Shown here piece by piece: positions 47,691 to 56,141 of a DNA stretch of 57,528 nucleotides. The stretch spans positions 1 to 57,528 of the forward strand of contig JADGRE010000007.1 in the NCBI GenBank assembly GCA_017881185.1. Reading direction: 5' to 3'. Under the pieces are notes generated by a model. The model was given only the letters and a program-made list of their open reading frames with translations. It had not been told where the DNA came from and made no database searches. The position numbers were made by a program, and so were the translations under genes. This DNA comes from Pseudomonadota bacterium. GTDB taxonomy: Bacteria; Myxococcota_A; Polyangia; Polyangiales; JAFGIB01. The stretch's first letter is position 1. Each line of letters begins with the position of its first letter.

Positions 47691-49438
47691 GCTTCGGAGC
47701 CCGGGCCAGCTCGCTGTGGGTACTGGCGCTGGTGGCAGCTGTCGGCTGCACGCACGGCAAGGCGCACGTGGACAAGGGTCAACCGAGCCCCGGTACCGTA
47801 CCCGCCGCGGTCGCCGTTGTGCCAGCCGGCGCTACCGCAGCGGATTCCGACTGGGTCGCCGGCAGCTTGCCCGCCGTTGCGCAGCAGGGAAAGCCTGTTT
47901 CGGGCGGCGAGATGATCGTCGGCATGCGTACCGATCCGCCGTCGCTCAACAGCGCGGTCGACAACGATCAGGTGGCGGTCTGGATGACCCACCACCGCGT
48001 GTATCAGAGTCTCGTCCGCCTCGACCCCTTCGATGAGCCCAACTACCGGGTCGTGCCGGAGCTCGCCGAGCGTTGGGAGATCAGCGACGACAAGAAGACC
48101 TACACCTTCCACCTGCGCCAGGGCGTGAAGTGGCACGACGGATCGCCGTTCAGTGCGCGCGACGTCATCGCGACCTACGACAAGGTGATGGACCCGACCA
48201 CGCGCGCCGTGCACCTGCGCTCGCTCTTGGACGAGCTCGCGAGCTATTCGGCACCGGATGACCACACCGTCGTGTTCAAGTGGAAGCGTCCGTACTTCCT
48301 GGCTCTGGATTCGCTGGTCGACATTTCGATCCAACCGGCACAGGTGATCGCCGGACTCACGGGCACGCAGTACAACGAAGCGGCGACCAATCCGCTCAAT
48401 CGGCACCCAGTCGGCACCGGTCCCTTCAAGTTCGTCGCATGGGAGAGCAGCCAGAAGATCGTGCTGGCGCGCAATGACGACTACTGGGGACAGAAGCCGT
48501 ACCTCGATCGCTTGGTGTTCCGCATCCAGACGGACCCGACGGTGATGTTGCAGCTGGCGGAGCGCGGCGAGATCGACATGGTCGATCTCGTCACCTCCGA
48601 GCAGTGGGTGCACATGGATAGCCCGGTGCTGCGCAGCAAGTGGAACCGCTCGAAGCTCTATCCCGCGATCTACGCCTGGATCGGTTGGAACGAGACGCGA
48701 CCGTACTTCGCCGACAAGCGCGTGCGTCGTGCGCTCACGCTGCTGATCGACCGCCCCGGCATCATCGGCAAGATGATGTACGGGCTGCCCAAGCCCACCA
48801 ACTGCCATTTCTACTGGGCGAGCGCCGCCTGCGACCAGAGCATGCAGCCCCTGCCGTACGACCCGGTCGCTGCGCAGCGGCTACTTGATGAGGCCGGCTG
48901 GAAAGACAGCAACGGTGACGGCGTGCGCGACAAGGCCGGTGTGGAGCTCAAGTTCGTGTTCATGCTGCCGGTGGCGGGCGTCGAGACCGCGCGCTGGGCC
49001 GCGAAGCTCAAAGAAGACTTCGCGCACGCTGGCATCGAGATGCAGTTGCAGAGCGTGGAGTGGGCGGCCTTCAGCAAACGGCTGACCGAGCACAGCTTCG
49101 ATGCCTGCACCCTCTTGTGGGGCGGCGGTCCGCGTGACGAGCCGACGCAGATCTGGCACTCGAGCGGCATCAAGGGCGGCTCGAACGTCATCAGCTACCG
49201 CAACGCGGAGGTCGACAAGCTGCTGGAAGACGCCCGCAGCATGTTCGACGACGACGCGCGCAACGCCATGTACCGGCGCATCGGCGCCATCCTGCAGGAC
49301 GAGCAACCCTACACGTTCATGTACGTGCGCCCGGAGCTGTCGCTGCTCAGCAAGCGCATCAAGGGTGCGCGCGCCAGCTTGATCTGGTGGCAGTTCGAGA
49401 GCATGTGGGTCGACCCGAGCTGGAACACGACCAAGTGA
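47687..49438 (+). CDS. Peptide ABC transporter substrate-binding lipoprotein (first of two)
   Basis: This SBP_bac_5 family protein (583 residues) would capture oligopeptides or similar solutes in the periplasm. It has a lipoprotein signal with Cys21 (AAVGC), then the family pattern: VPELAERWEISDDKKTYTFHL-type and LRQGVKWHDGSPFSARDV segments, the central GTGPFKFVAWE and DKRVRRALTLLIDR, ending in an aromatic-rich tail. It overlaps pgsA by four bases and is followed by two permease genes. The ligand cannot be read from sequence. Confidence 0.92.
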   Translation: MSFGARASSLWVLALVAAVGCTHGKAHVDKGQPSPGTVPAAVAVVPAGATAADSDWVAGSLPAVAQQGKPVSGGEMIVGMRTDPPSLNSAVDNDQVAVWMTHHRVYQSLVRLDPFDEPNYRVVPELAERWEISDDKKTYTFHLRQGVKWHDGSPFSARDVIATYDKVMDPTTRAVHLRSLLDELASYSAPDDHTVVFKWKRPYFLALDSLVDISIQPAQVIAGLTGTQYNEAATNPLNRHPVGTGPFKFVAWESSQKIVLARNDDYWGQKPYLDRLVFRIQTDPTVMLQLAERGEIDMVDLVTSEQWVHMDSPVLRSKWNRSKLYPAIYAWIGWNETRPYFADKRVRRALTLLIDRPGIIGKMMYGLPKPTNCHFYWASAACDQSMQPLPYDPVAAQRLLDEAGWKDSNGDGVRDKAGVELKFVFMLPVAGVETARWAAKLKEDFAHAGIEMQLQSVEWAAFSKRLTEHSFDACTLLWGGGPRDEPTQIWHSSGIKGGSNVISYRNAEVDKLLEDARSMFDDDARNAMYRRIGAILQDEQPYTFMYVRPELSLLSKRIKGARASLIWWQFESMWVDPSWNTTK

Positions 49439-49442
49439 CGCC

Positions 49443-50468
49443 ATGCTGAGCTACGCGTTGCGGCGTGTGTTGTGGATGGTGCCGACGCTCTTCGGCATCA
49501 CGCTCATGTGCTTTCTGCTGCTGCGCATGGCGGGCAACGACCCGATCCTGGCGCAGTTCCAGAACCCGATGCACCACCAGCAGATCTCGCAAGAGGCCAT
49601 CGCGCAGATGCGCCGCTTGTACGACCTCGACAAGCCTTGGTACGTGCAGTACGGGCGCCTGGTCACGCGACTGGTCACGCTGGATCTGGGCACCTGCTGG
49701 CAGAACGGCCGGCCCATCGCGCAGGTCATCGGCGAGGCGCTGCCGATCACGCTCTTGCTCTCGCTCGTTTCCATGCTGCTTGCGTACTGCGTGTCGATCC
49801 CGCTCGGCGTGTATTCTGCGGTGCGGCAACACAGCGTGTCCGACCGCGTTCTCACAGTCGCGCTCTTCGTGCTGTATTCGCTGCCTGGCTTCTGGCTCGG
49901 CACGATGTTCATCGTGTTCCTGGCGAGCGGGAAGTTCGTGGTGTGTCCGTGGCTGCCGGACGGAGCGTGCTTCCCATTGCAAGGCTGGCACGCGTTCGAA
50001 GGCTTCGAGCGCATGAACGCGGGCGCTAAATTCAGAGACGTCACGTGGCACTTGGTGCTGCCGGTGGTGACGCTCACGTACCCGGCGTTTGCCGCACTCT
50101 CGCGCTACATGCGCGGCGGCATGCTCGAGACCTTGCGCCAAGACTTCGTCCGCACCGCGCGCGCCAAGGGACTCAGCGAGCGCACGGTGATCTTCGGTCA
50201 CGCGCTGCGCAACAGCTTGATTCCCATCGTCACCTTGATTGGCCTCGAGCTGCCCGAGCTCATCAGTGGTTCGGTCATCGTGGAGTCGATCTTCGGCGTG
50301 CGCGGCATGGGCCTCGTCGCGCTCGAAGCGATCCGCATGCCGGACTACCCCCTGGTGATCACCATCGTGGCGTTTGCCGCACTCATGACCATGCTCGGCG
50401 TGCTGCTGTCCGACTTGCTGTACGCATGGGTCGATCCACGCATCAAGCTCGCGCAGGAGGGGCCGTGA
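49443..50468 (+). CDS. Peptide ABC transporter permease, DppB/OppB type (first)
   Basis: The 341-residue inner-membrane permease begins with a helix and the typical MLSYALRRVLWMVPTLFGIT, and has six predicted helices. The cytoplasmic EAA-type loop is present as RQDFVRTARAKGLSERTVI, the contact for the ATPase. A loop of about 40 residues (residues 160-200) is longer than in many homologues. It starts four bases after the binding-protein stop and overlaps the next permease (GTGA). Confidence 0.93.
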   Translation: MLSYALRRVLWMVPTLFGITLMCFLLLRMAGNDPILAQFQNPMHHQQISQEAIAQMRRLYDLDKPWYVQYGRLVTRLVTLDLGTCWQNGRPIAQVIGEALPITLLLSLVSMLLAYCVSIPLGVYSAVRQHSVSDRVLTVALFVLYSLPGFWLGTMFIVFLASGKFVVCPWLPDGACFPLQGWHAFEGFERMNAGAKFRDVTWHLVLPVVTLTYPAFAALSRYMRGGMLETLRQDFVRTARAKGLSERTVIFGHALRNSLIPIVTLIGLELPELISGSVIVESIFGVRGMGLVALEAIRMPDYPLVITIVAFAALMTMLGVLLSDLLYAWVDPRIKLAQEGP

Positions 50469-51481
50469 GCGACGTTGCCAACCTGCCGGAGACCTACCTG
50501 CGCATGGTCTCGCGTGAGTACATGCGTCACCGGCTGCATCGGCTGTCCCTGCACGCGATCATGAGCCTCGCGCTCTTGGCGCTGGTGGCCGACTTCGTGG
50601 CGTGCGACCGACCCATCCTCTTGTCGTTTCGCGGCACGCTCTACCTGCTTCCGAACCTGGTCGACCCGCCGGCCTTGCGTGCGTACGACAACCAGCGTCT
50701 AGCGGATGAGATGAACCCGAGCGATTGGGCCGTCTTCCCGCCGGTGCCGTGGGGCTACAACAGTCACGATCTGGAAGCTGTGCTGGCTCCGCCGAGTGCT
50801 CAGCACTGGCTCGGCACCGACAGCGGAGGCCGCGACGTGCTCGCGCGCGTGGTGCATGGCTCGCGCGTGAGTCTGGCGGTGGGTGTGCTCTCGGTCGCGG
50901 TGTTGGTCTCGATCGGCATGTTCATCGGTTCCATCGCAGCGTACTTCGGTGGTGTCCTGGATCTCTTGCTCATGCGTTTTCTCGAGATCGTTCACGCCGT
51001 GCCGACCATTCTCGTGCTGGTAACGATGCTCGCGCTGATCATGCCCACCGGCTGGCACTCGGTGGTGGCGATGATGGTGGTCATCGGCCTCGTACGTTGG
51101 ACCGACGTCGCGCGCTTGGTGCGTGGGGAGATCCTGCGCATCCGCACGATGCCCTACGTCGAGGCCGCGCGCGCGCTCGGCGCCGGTCACGCGCGCATCT
51201 TGCTGCGCCACATTCTGCCGAATGCGCTCGCGCCCGTGCTGGTGGCGGCAACCTTCGCGATGGCGTCGGCCATCCTGCTCGAAGGCGCGCTGTCGTTCCT
51301 CGGCTTCGGCATCCCGGAGGACATGGCGTCGTGGGGCGGCATGCTCAACGACGTGCGTGGCCACACCGGTGCCTGGTGGCTCGCAGTGTTCCCGGGCGCT
51401 GCGATCTTTTTCACCGTCACCGTGTACAATCTTGCGGGTGAAGGTCTGCGCGACGCCATCGACCCGCGTCTGCGAGCTTGA
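50465..51481 (+). CDS. Peptide ABC transporter permease, DppC/OppC type (first)
   Basis: From the GTG at 50465 the protein has 338 residues. It has an N-terminal helix (LHAIMSLALLALVADFV), a periplasmic part, then HWLGTDSGGRDVLARVVHG, the OppC N-terminal signature, five further helices, and the ATPase-contact loop VEAARALGAGHARILLRHILPN. It overlaps the upstream permease by four bases, and the second binding protein follows one base later. Readings starting far upstream (50045) belong to another frame and are rejected. Confidence 0.93.
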   Translation: MSDVANLPETYLRMVSREYMRHRLHRLSLHAIMSLALLALVADFVACDRPILLSFRGTLYLLPNLVDPPALRAYDNQRLADEMNPSDWAVFPPVPWGYNSHDLEAVLAPPSAQHWLGTDSGGRDVLARVVHGSRVSLAVGVLSVAVLVSIGMFIGSIAAYFGGVLDLLLMRFLEIVHAVPTILVLVTMLALIMPTGWHSVVAMMVVIGLVRWTDVARLVRGEILRIRTMPYVEAARALGAGHARILLRHILPNALAPVLVAATFAMASAILLEGALSFLGFGIPEDMASWGGMLNDVRGHTGAWWLAVFPGAAIFFTVTVYNLAGEGLRDAIDPRLRA

Positions 51482-51482
51482 G

Positions 51483-53420
51483 ATGACACGCAGGTTTCGC
51501 AGCTTGATCTGGGCGACGCTGGCGTCGTGTTGGCTGCTGGGTGTTGCGACCGATTGCAGCCGCGGCGCTCACGGCTATTACGGCACCACGCGCCCCAAGC
51601 ACGGCCCGGATGAAATCTGGACCAATCTCTCGACCGAGCCGGAATACATCGATCCTGGCAAGTGCTCCGACTCCGCCGGCGGCTTCGTCATCGTCAACCT
51701 CTTCGCGGGGCTCGTGCAGCCACATCCGGTCACGCTCGCGCCCATGCCGGACCTCGCCGAGCGCTGGACGGTCTCGCCCGACGGCCGGCGCTACGAGTTC
51801 CACCTGCGCGCCTCGACCTGGTCCGACGGCGTTGCTCTCACGGCGCACGACTTCGAGTATTCGTGGAAGCGTGTGCTCGATCCGGCGACGGCGTCGAAGT
51901 ACGCGACCTTTCTCTACCCGCTGCGCTACGCCGAGATGTTCCAACGCCGCGCCATCCTCGTGCGCGGCGCGAGCGAGACCGATGCGCCTGCACTGCGCGC
52001 GCGCGTCGAGACGCTGTCGCCGATCGAAGCGCTGACTCCGGCGCCCGAGCTCGGTGGCATGTTCGTGTTGCTCGGTGGCGACGAAGAGGGCAGGGCTGCG
52101 CGGCGCGCGCAGGTCATCCACGCGCTCGACGGACTCACGCTGGGCGCCTCACAGCTGCACGCCGCACAGACCGACGCCTCGGTCGTGGGCGTGCACGCGG
52201 TGTCCGACGACACCCTGGTCGTCGAGCTCGAGACGCCGGTCCCGTACTTCCTGTATCTGCTCAGCTACTACACCGCGATGCCTGTGCCGCGCCACGTGAT
52301 CGAGCGGCTCGCTGCAGCGGGCGAGAACACGGATCTGTGGACGCGGCCCGATCACATCGTGACCAACGGCGCGTACATGCTGCATGAATGGAAGTTCCGG
52401 CAGTACGCGTGGCTGCACAAGAATCCTAGTTACTGGGACGCCGCGCGCGTGCGCGTACCCCGCATCCGTCTGGCGATGGTGGACAGCTACAACACCACGC
52501 TCAACTTGTATGAGGCAGGAGAGCTCGATTCCATAGGGCCGAACGCCAGTCTGCCGGCGGAGTTCATGGATGCGCTGTCGCGCTATCGCGATTTCCGACG
52601 CGCCCCCGCGCTGGTCACCTACTTCTACTGGTTCAACACGCACGTCGCACCCGTGAACGACGCGCGAGTGCGTCGCGCGCTGAGCTTGGCCGTCGATCGG
52701 CAATCGATCGTGGAGCACATCACGCGCTCAGGGCAGATCCCCACCGCCGACCTGGTGCCCGATCAGGTCGGAGGCTATCGTGGGCCGCACAGTCCGCTCT
52801 TCGATCCGGAGGCAGCGCGGGCTTTGTTACGCGAAGCCGGCTACGGGCCCGGCCACCCGTTCCCGGAGCTCACGCTGACCTACAACACCAGCGAGGGTCA
52901 CAAGCAAATCGCCGAAGCAGTCCAGCAGATGTGGAAGACGAACCTCGGGGTCGACGTGACCCTCGAGAACCAAGAATGGAAGGTGTACCTCAAGACCATG
53001 CAGACTGGAGCGTTCCAGCTGGCGCGCATGGGCTGGGTCGGTGATTACCCCGATCCGAACACCTTCCTGGAGCTGCTCACAGCGCACAACGGCAACAACC
53101 ACTCTGGCTGGCACGATGCTCACTACGATGAGCTGCTCAAGCAAGCCAACGCCAGCGTCGATGCGGCCAAGCGCATGGTCATGCTGCGAGAGGTCGAGCG
53201 CTACATGCTCGCTGCGTTGCCGGTTCTACCGATGTACGTCTACACGCGTTCGGAGCTCGTGAAGCCGTACCTCATGGGGCATGCGCTCAACTACGAGAAC
53301 CGCTACCTGTGCAAGTATTGGTGGATCGACCGCCGCTGGTACGATGGCGTGCCCAGCACGCGTATGCCGGATGGCTTCCCGCCGGAACCCGCACGCGCCT
53401 CCGCCGAGGAAAGGCACTGA
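51483..53420 (+). CDS. Peptide ABC transporter substrate-binding protein (second), with insertion
   Basis: The 645-residue SBP_bac_5 protein begins with a signal peptide (MTRRFRSLIWATLASCWLLG). VATDC is not a good lipobox. The OppA pattern is clear: YEFHLRASTWSDGVALTAHDF, NGAYMLHEWKFRQY and RVRRALSLAVDRQSIV. Compared with the first binding protein it carries an extra segment of about 75 residues (ILVRGASETDAPALRARVET onwards, near residues 160-235). Two different binding proteins in one operon suggest two substrates or specificity variants. Confidence 0.9.
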   Translation: MTRRFRSLIWATLASCWLLGVATDCSRGAHGYYGTTRPKHGPDEIWTNLSTEPEYIDPGKCSDSAGGFVIVNLFAGLVQPHPVTLAPMPDLAERWTVSPDGRRYEFHLRASTWSDGVALTAHDFEYSWKRVLDPATASKYATFLYPLRYAEMFQRRAILVRGASETDAPALRARVETLSPIEALTPAPELGGMFVLLGGDEEGRAARRAQVIHALDGLTLGASQLHAAQTDASVVGVHAVSDDTLVVELETPVPYFLYLLSYYTAMPVPRHVIERLAAAGENTDLWTRPDHIVTNGAYMLHEWKFRQYAWLHKNPSYWDAARVRVPRIRLAMVDSYNTTLNLYEAGELDSIGPNASLPAEFMDALSRYRDFRRAPALVTYFYWFNTHVAPVNDARVRRALSLAVDRQSIVEHITRSGQIPTADLVPDQVGGYRGPHSPLFDPEAARALLREAGYGPGHPFPELTLTYNTSEGHKQIAEAVQQMWKTNLGVDVTLENQEWKVYLKTMQTGAFQLARMGWVGDYPDPNTFLELLTAHNGNNHSGWHDAHYDELLKQANASVDAAKRMVMLREVERYMLAALPVLPMYVYTRSELVKPYLMGHALNYENRYLCKYWWIDRRWYDGVPSTRMPDGFPPEPARASAEERH

Positions 53421-53421
53421 G

Positions 53422-54339
53422 ATGGCGCGCTTCATCCTACGGCGTTTGCTCGGCCTGTTGCCCACGCTGCTCGTCATCATCGTGATCTCGTTCTTCGTGA
53501 TTCGCCTGGCGCCGGGCTCGCCGTTCATGACCGAGCGCGGCGTGCCACCCGAAGTGCTCGCCGATCTCAAAGCAAAGTACGGCTTCGACCAGCCGCTGCC
53601 GACGCAGCTGCTGCGTTACCTGGGCAACCTCGCGCACGGCGACCTCGGTCTGTCCACGAAGTATCCGCAGCGCACGGTGAACGAGATCATCGCCGATGGC
53701 TTTCCAGCCACCTTGCTGTTGGGCACCGCCGCACTGTTGTGGGCGCTCTTGCTCGGCGTCGGCGCGGGCATCGTCGGCGCCGTGCGCCAGAACACCGCGT
53801 GGGACTACGGCTTCATGGCCGCGGCGATGGTCGGCATTTCGCTGCCCACCTTCGTGCTTGGCCCGCTCTTGATCTTGCTCTTCGCGCTCACCTTGTACGT
53901 TCTGCCGCCGGCAGGCTGGGGCTCGCTGCGCCACGTGGTGCTGCCCGCCCTCACGCTGGGCACGGTGTACGCGGCCTATCTCGCTCGACTCACGCGCGGC
54001 AGCATGCTCGAGGTGGTGCGCGCCGACTTCGTGCGCACTGCGCGGGCCAAGGGCTTGTCCGAGCCGGCCATCGTGCTGCACCACATGCTGCGCGCCGGCC
54101 TGTTGCCGGTGGTGACCTTCCTCGGCCCGGCCATCGCGAACTTGCTCGTGGGCAGTGTGGTGGTCGAGAAGATCTTCGCCACGCCGGGCATCGGGCCCTA
54201 CTTCGTAGATGCCGCCTTCAACCGCGACTACTTTCTGGTCATGGGCATCGTGGTCCTCGACTCCGTGTTCCTGCTCATCATGAACCTCCTGGTCGACGTC
54301 GCCTACGGCCTCTTGGATCCGCGCATCAGGTTCGAATGA
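53422..54339 (+). CDS. Peptide ABC transporter permease, OppB type (second)
   Basis: The 305-residue permease begins ARFILRRLLGLLPTLLVIIV and has six helices with ATPase-contact loop VRADFVRTARAKGLSEPAIV. It pairs with the OppC-type gene downstream, which it overlaps by four bases, and starts one base after the second binding protein. It is clearly paralogous to the gene at 49443, so this half-operon repeats the first. Confidence 0.93.
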   Translation: MARFILRRLLGLLPTLLVIIVISFFVIRLAPGSPFMTERGVPPEVLADLKAKYGFDQPLPTQLLRYLGNLAHGDLGLSTKYPQRTVNEIIADGFPATLLLGTAALLWALLLGVGAGIVGAVRQNTAWDYGFMAAAMVGISLPTFVLGPLLILLFALTLYVLPPAGWGSLRHVVLPALTLGTVYAAYLARLTRGSMLEVVRADFVRTARAKGLSEPAIVLHHMLRAGLLPVVTFLGPAIANLLVGSVVVEKIFATPGIGPYFVDAAFNRDYFLVMGIVVLDSVFLLIMNLLVDVAYGLLDPRIRFE

Positions 54340-55226
54340 CAGCGCCTGCCCAACCATTGCAGCTCGAAGGCAGCTCCCTGTGGCGCGATGCGCTGCAGCG
54401 CCTGCGCGACAACCGCATGGCGAGGCTCGGCGGCATGACCACCGTGCTGCTCACGCTCGCCTGCTTTCTCGGCCCCATGATTCTCGAGCGCACCCTGGGC
54501 TACGATTACGAGAAGCAGAACCTGGCCTACGGCGCCCATCCGCCCTCTGTTGCGCACTGGTTCGGCACCGACTTCTTCGGACGCGATCTCCTCACCCGTG
54601 TGCTCTGCGGTGGCCAGATCTCGCTCGTCGTGGGCTTGCTCGCAGCCAGCGTGGCCGCCAGCGTCGGCACCGTGTACGGCGCCATCTCCGGCTACGTCGG
54701 TGGGCGTCTCGATGGCTTGATGATGCGCGTCGTCGACGTCATCTACGCGTTGCCCTACATGTTCCTGGTGATCGTGCTGGTCACGATCTTCGGCAAGAGC
54801 CTGGTGCTGCTGTTCGTTGCGCTGGGCCTCGTCGGTTGGCTGATGACCGCGCGCATCGTGCGCGGCCAGATGCTCACGCTCAAGGAGCGCGAGTTCGTGC
54901 TGTCGGCGCGCAGCTTGGGCGTGAGTGCGCCGGCGATCTTGTTCCGCCACCTCATCCCGAACACGCTCGGGCCGATCATCGTGTACTTCACGCTCACCGT
55001 GCCTTCGATGATCTTGCAGGAGGCGTTCTTGAGCTTTCTCGGCCTGGGTGTGCAGGCACCGCGGCCCAGTCTCGGCGGGCTCATCAACGACGGCGCCCAG
55101 CACATGGCAGTGTTCTGGTGGGAGCTGGTATTTCCCGGCGGCGTGATGGCCGTGCTGCTGTTCTCGCTCAACTTTCTCGGGGACGGCGTCCGTGACGCAC
55201 TCGACCCGTCGCTGCGTGGCCGCTGA
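54336..55226 (+). CDS. Peptide ABC transporter permease, OppC type (second)
   Basis: The 296-residue protein starts MTAPAQPLQLEGSSLWRDAL, as in OppC, with an N-terminal helix (TTVLLTLACFLGPMILE) and HWFGTDFFGRDLLTRVLCG. The cytoplasmic contact loop is SARSLGVSAPAILFRHLIPNTLG. It ends the operon; no oppD or oppF ATPase gene follows, and a terminator-like hairpin lies 22 bases past the stop. The ATPases must be encoded elsewhere. Confidence 0.93.
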   Translation: MTAPAQPLQLEGSSLWRDALQRLRDNRMARLGGMTTVLLTLACFLGPMILERTLGYDYEKQNLAYGAHPPSVAHWFGTDFFGRDLLTRVLCGGQISLVVGLLAASVAASVGTVYGAISGYVGGRLDGLMMRVVDVIYALPYMFLVIVLVTIFGKSLVLLFVALGLVGWLMTARIVRGQMLTLKEREFVLSARSLGVSAPAILFRHLIPNTLGPIIVYFTLTVPSMILQEAFLSFLGLGVQAPRPSLGGLINDGAQHMAVFWWELVFPGGVMAVLLFSLNFLGDGVRDALDPSLRGR

Positions 55227-55248
55227 GACAGCCGACAGGATTCGCCCA

Positions 55249-55268
55249 GCCCGCCCAGATCGGCGGGC
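55249..55268 (+). terminator. Putative terminator of the peptide-importer operon
   Basis: GCCCGCC (55249-55255) pairs with GGCGGGC (55262-55268) around CAGATC. It lies 22 bases after the last permease gene. The following bases have only short T-runs, so termination strength is uncertain. Confidence 0.45.
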
Positions 55269-55312
55269 GGTGGCCTTCTGTTGGCGATCATGTAGCCGAC
55301 CATAGTTCGAGT

Positions 55313-55342
55313 CGCGATCGCACAATTCGGCGATCGATCGCG
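55313..55342 (+). repeat. Inverted repeat CGCGATCG upstream of the MerR-like gene
   Basis: CGCGATCG (55313-55320) and CGATCGCG (55335-55342) form an 8-bp inverted repeat with 14 bases between. It lies about 125 bases before the promoter candidate and may be a regulator site. Short CGATCG palindromes also occur by chance in GC-rich DNA. Confidence 0.3.
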
Positions 55343-55401
55343 GCCGACGCCCCGCTGGCGACCGCTGTCCCAGGCCCAGCGAACGTATAACTCTACATAA
55401 T

Positions 55402-55446
55402 TACTACGCTATTCCAATGTAGTCCGTCGTAGTACCAAAATGGTAC
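55402..55446 (+). promoter_or_regulatory. Operator-like inverted repeats upstream of the MerR-like gene
   Basis: Two inverted repeats sit in a strikingly AT-rich stretch. TACTACG (55402-55408) pairs with CGTAGTA (55428-55434). GTACCA-AAA-TGGTAC (55432-55446) is a 6-bp perfect palindrome around a 3-base spacer. They overlap slightly and precede the -35 box at 55465, a position suited to an activator or repressor. Confidence 0.45.
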
Positions 55447-55464
55447 AGCATGGACCCTTTGCCG

Positions 55465-55494
55465 TTGACACGGATCTATTCAAAAGAATATATT
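55465..55494 (+). promoter_or_regulatory. Near-consensus promoter with palindromes at the -10 of the MerR-like gene
   Basis: TTGACA (55465-55470, perfect -35) is 18 bases from TATATT (55489-55494). A perfect 10-bp palindrome GAATATATTC (55486-55495) covers the -10, and TATTC-AAAA-GAATA overlaps it. The start near 55501 would give a 20-base leader to ATG 55521. A wide spacer plus a palindrome inside it is typical of MerR-controlled promoters. Confidence 0.55.
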
Positions 55495-55520
55495 CACGCG
55501 CATTGGTTGACGGGAATCAG

Positions 55521-56081
55521 ATGAAGCGAATAGACACCACCTTCGTTGCGATTCCAGAAGCCTCCGGGCTGCGCCGGTTCAGCGAGGCAGAGCTCGCCGA
55601 GATCGAGCGGAGCCACGCCGAGGGGTTGTCCACGCAGCAGGTGGTCGAGTTCTTCGCTCGCCACGGCGAGCGCCTCAGCGAGGCCACCTTCCGCAAGTAC
55701 GTGCAGCTGGGCCTTCTGCCTCGCAGCGTGCGGGTCGGGCGCAAGGGCAAGCACCGCGGTTCACAGGGACTGTACCCGGTCGCCGTCGTTCGACAGATCG
55801 AAGCCGTGCGTGGGCTGATGGCTCAGGGCTACACGATCCAGGACATCCAGCGCGAGCTCTTGTGTCTGCGCACGGACATCGACACGCTCGCGAAGCAGCT
55901 GACGCAGCTGCTCTCGGCGCTCGAGCTGTCGGTGCGGGGTGAGCAAGACGCGCCGGTCGACGAAGTGATGGGGCGCGCGCTGGGCGACGCCCGTCAGGTG
56001 GCGGACCAGCTCGTCGAGAAGCTGCGCGCCATCGAACAGAGGTTGGCCATGCGTGCGCGCATGGCGAGGGCGGCTGTGTAG
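55521..56081 (+). CDS. MerR-like helix-turn-helix transcriptional regulator
   Basis: About 186 residues from ATG 55521. A MerR-type winged-helix core lies at about residues 48-95 (SEATFRKYVQLGLLPRS, then LYPVAVVRQIEAVRGLMAQGYTIQDIQREL). An N-terminal helical segment precedes it and a C-terminal coiled region follows (LTQLLSALELSV, VADQLVEKLRAIEQRLAMRARM). No Cys-rich metal-binding loop is seen. An ATG at 55440 would add 27 residues but lies within the AT-rich promoter and palindrome, so 55521 is preferred. It is probably autoregulated and may also control the downstream gene. Confidence 0.7.
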   Translation: MKRIDTTFVAIPEASGLRRFSEAELAEIERSHAEGLSTQQVVEFFARHGERLSEATFRKYVQLGLLPRSVRVGRKGKHRGSQGLYPVAVVRQIEAVRGLMAQGYTIQDIQRELLCLRTDIDTLAKQLTQLLSALELSVRGEQDAPVDEVMGRALGDARQVADQLVEKLRAIEQRLAMRARMARAAV

Positions 56082-56141
56082 CGGGCACCGCGCAAGCGGG
56101 CTGCACGGCTGGGGCACGGGAACGCGACAACGGAGGCAGGC

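Noticed and set aside
50045..50464. Upstream extension of the first OppC-type permease
   Set aside because: It overlaps the OppB-type gene in another frame, and the GTG at 50465 (GTGA overlap) begins the homologous protein.
55440..55520. ATG at 55440 as start of the MerR-like protein
   Set aside because: The 27 extra codons are AT-rich, contain the promoter elements and palindromes, and do not resemble the rest of the protein.
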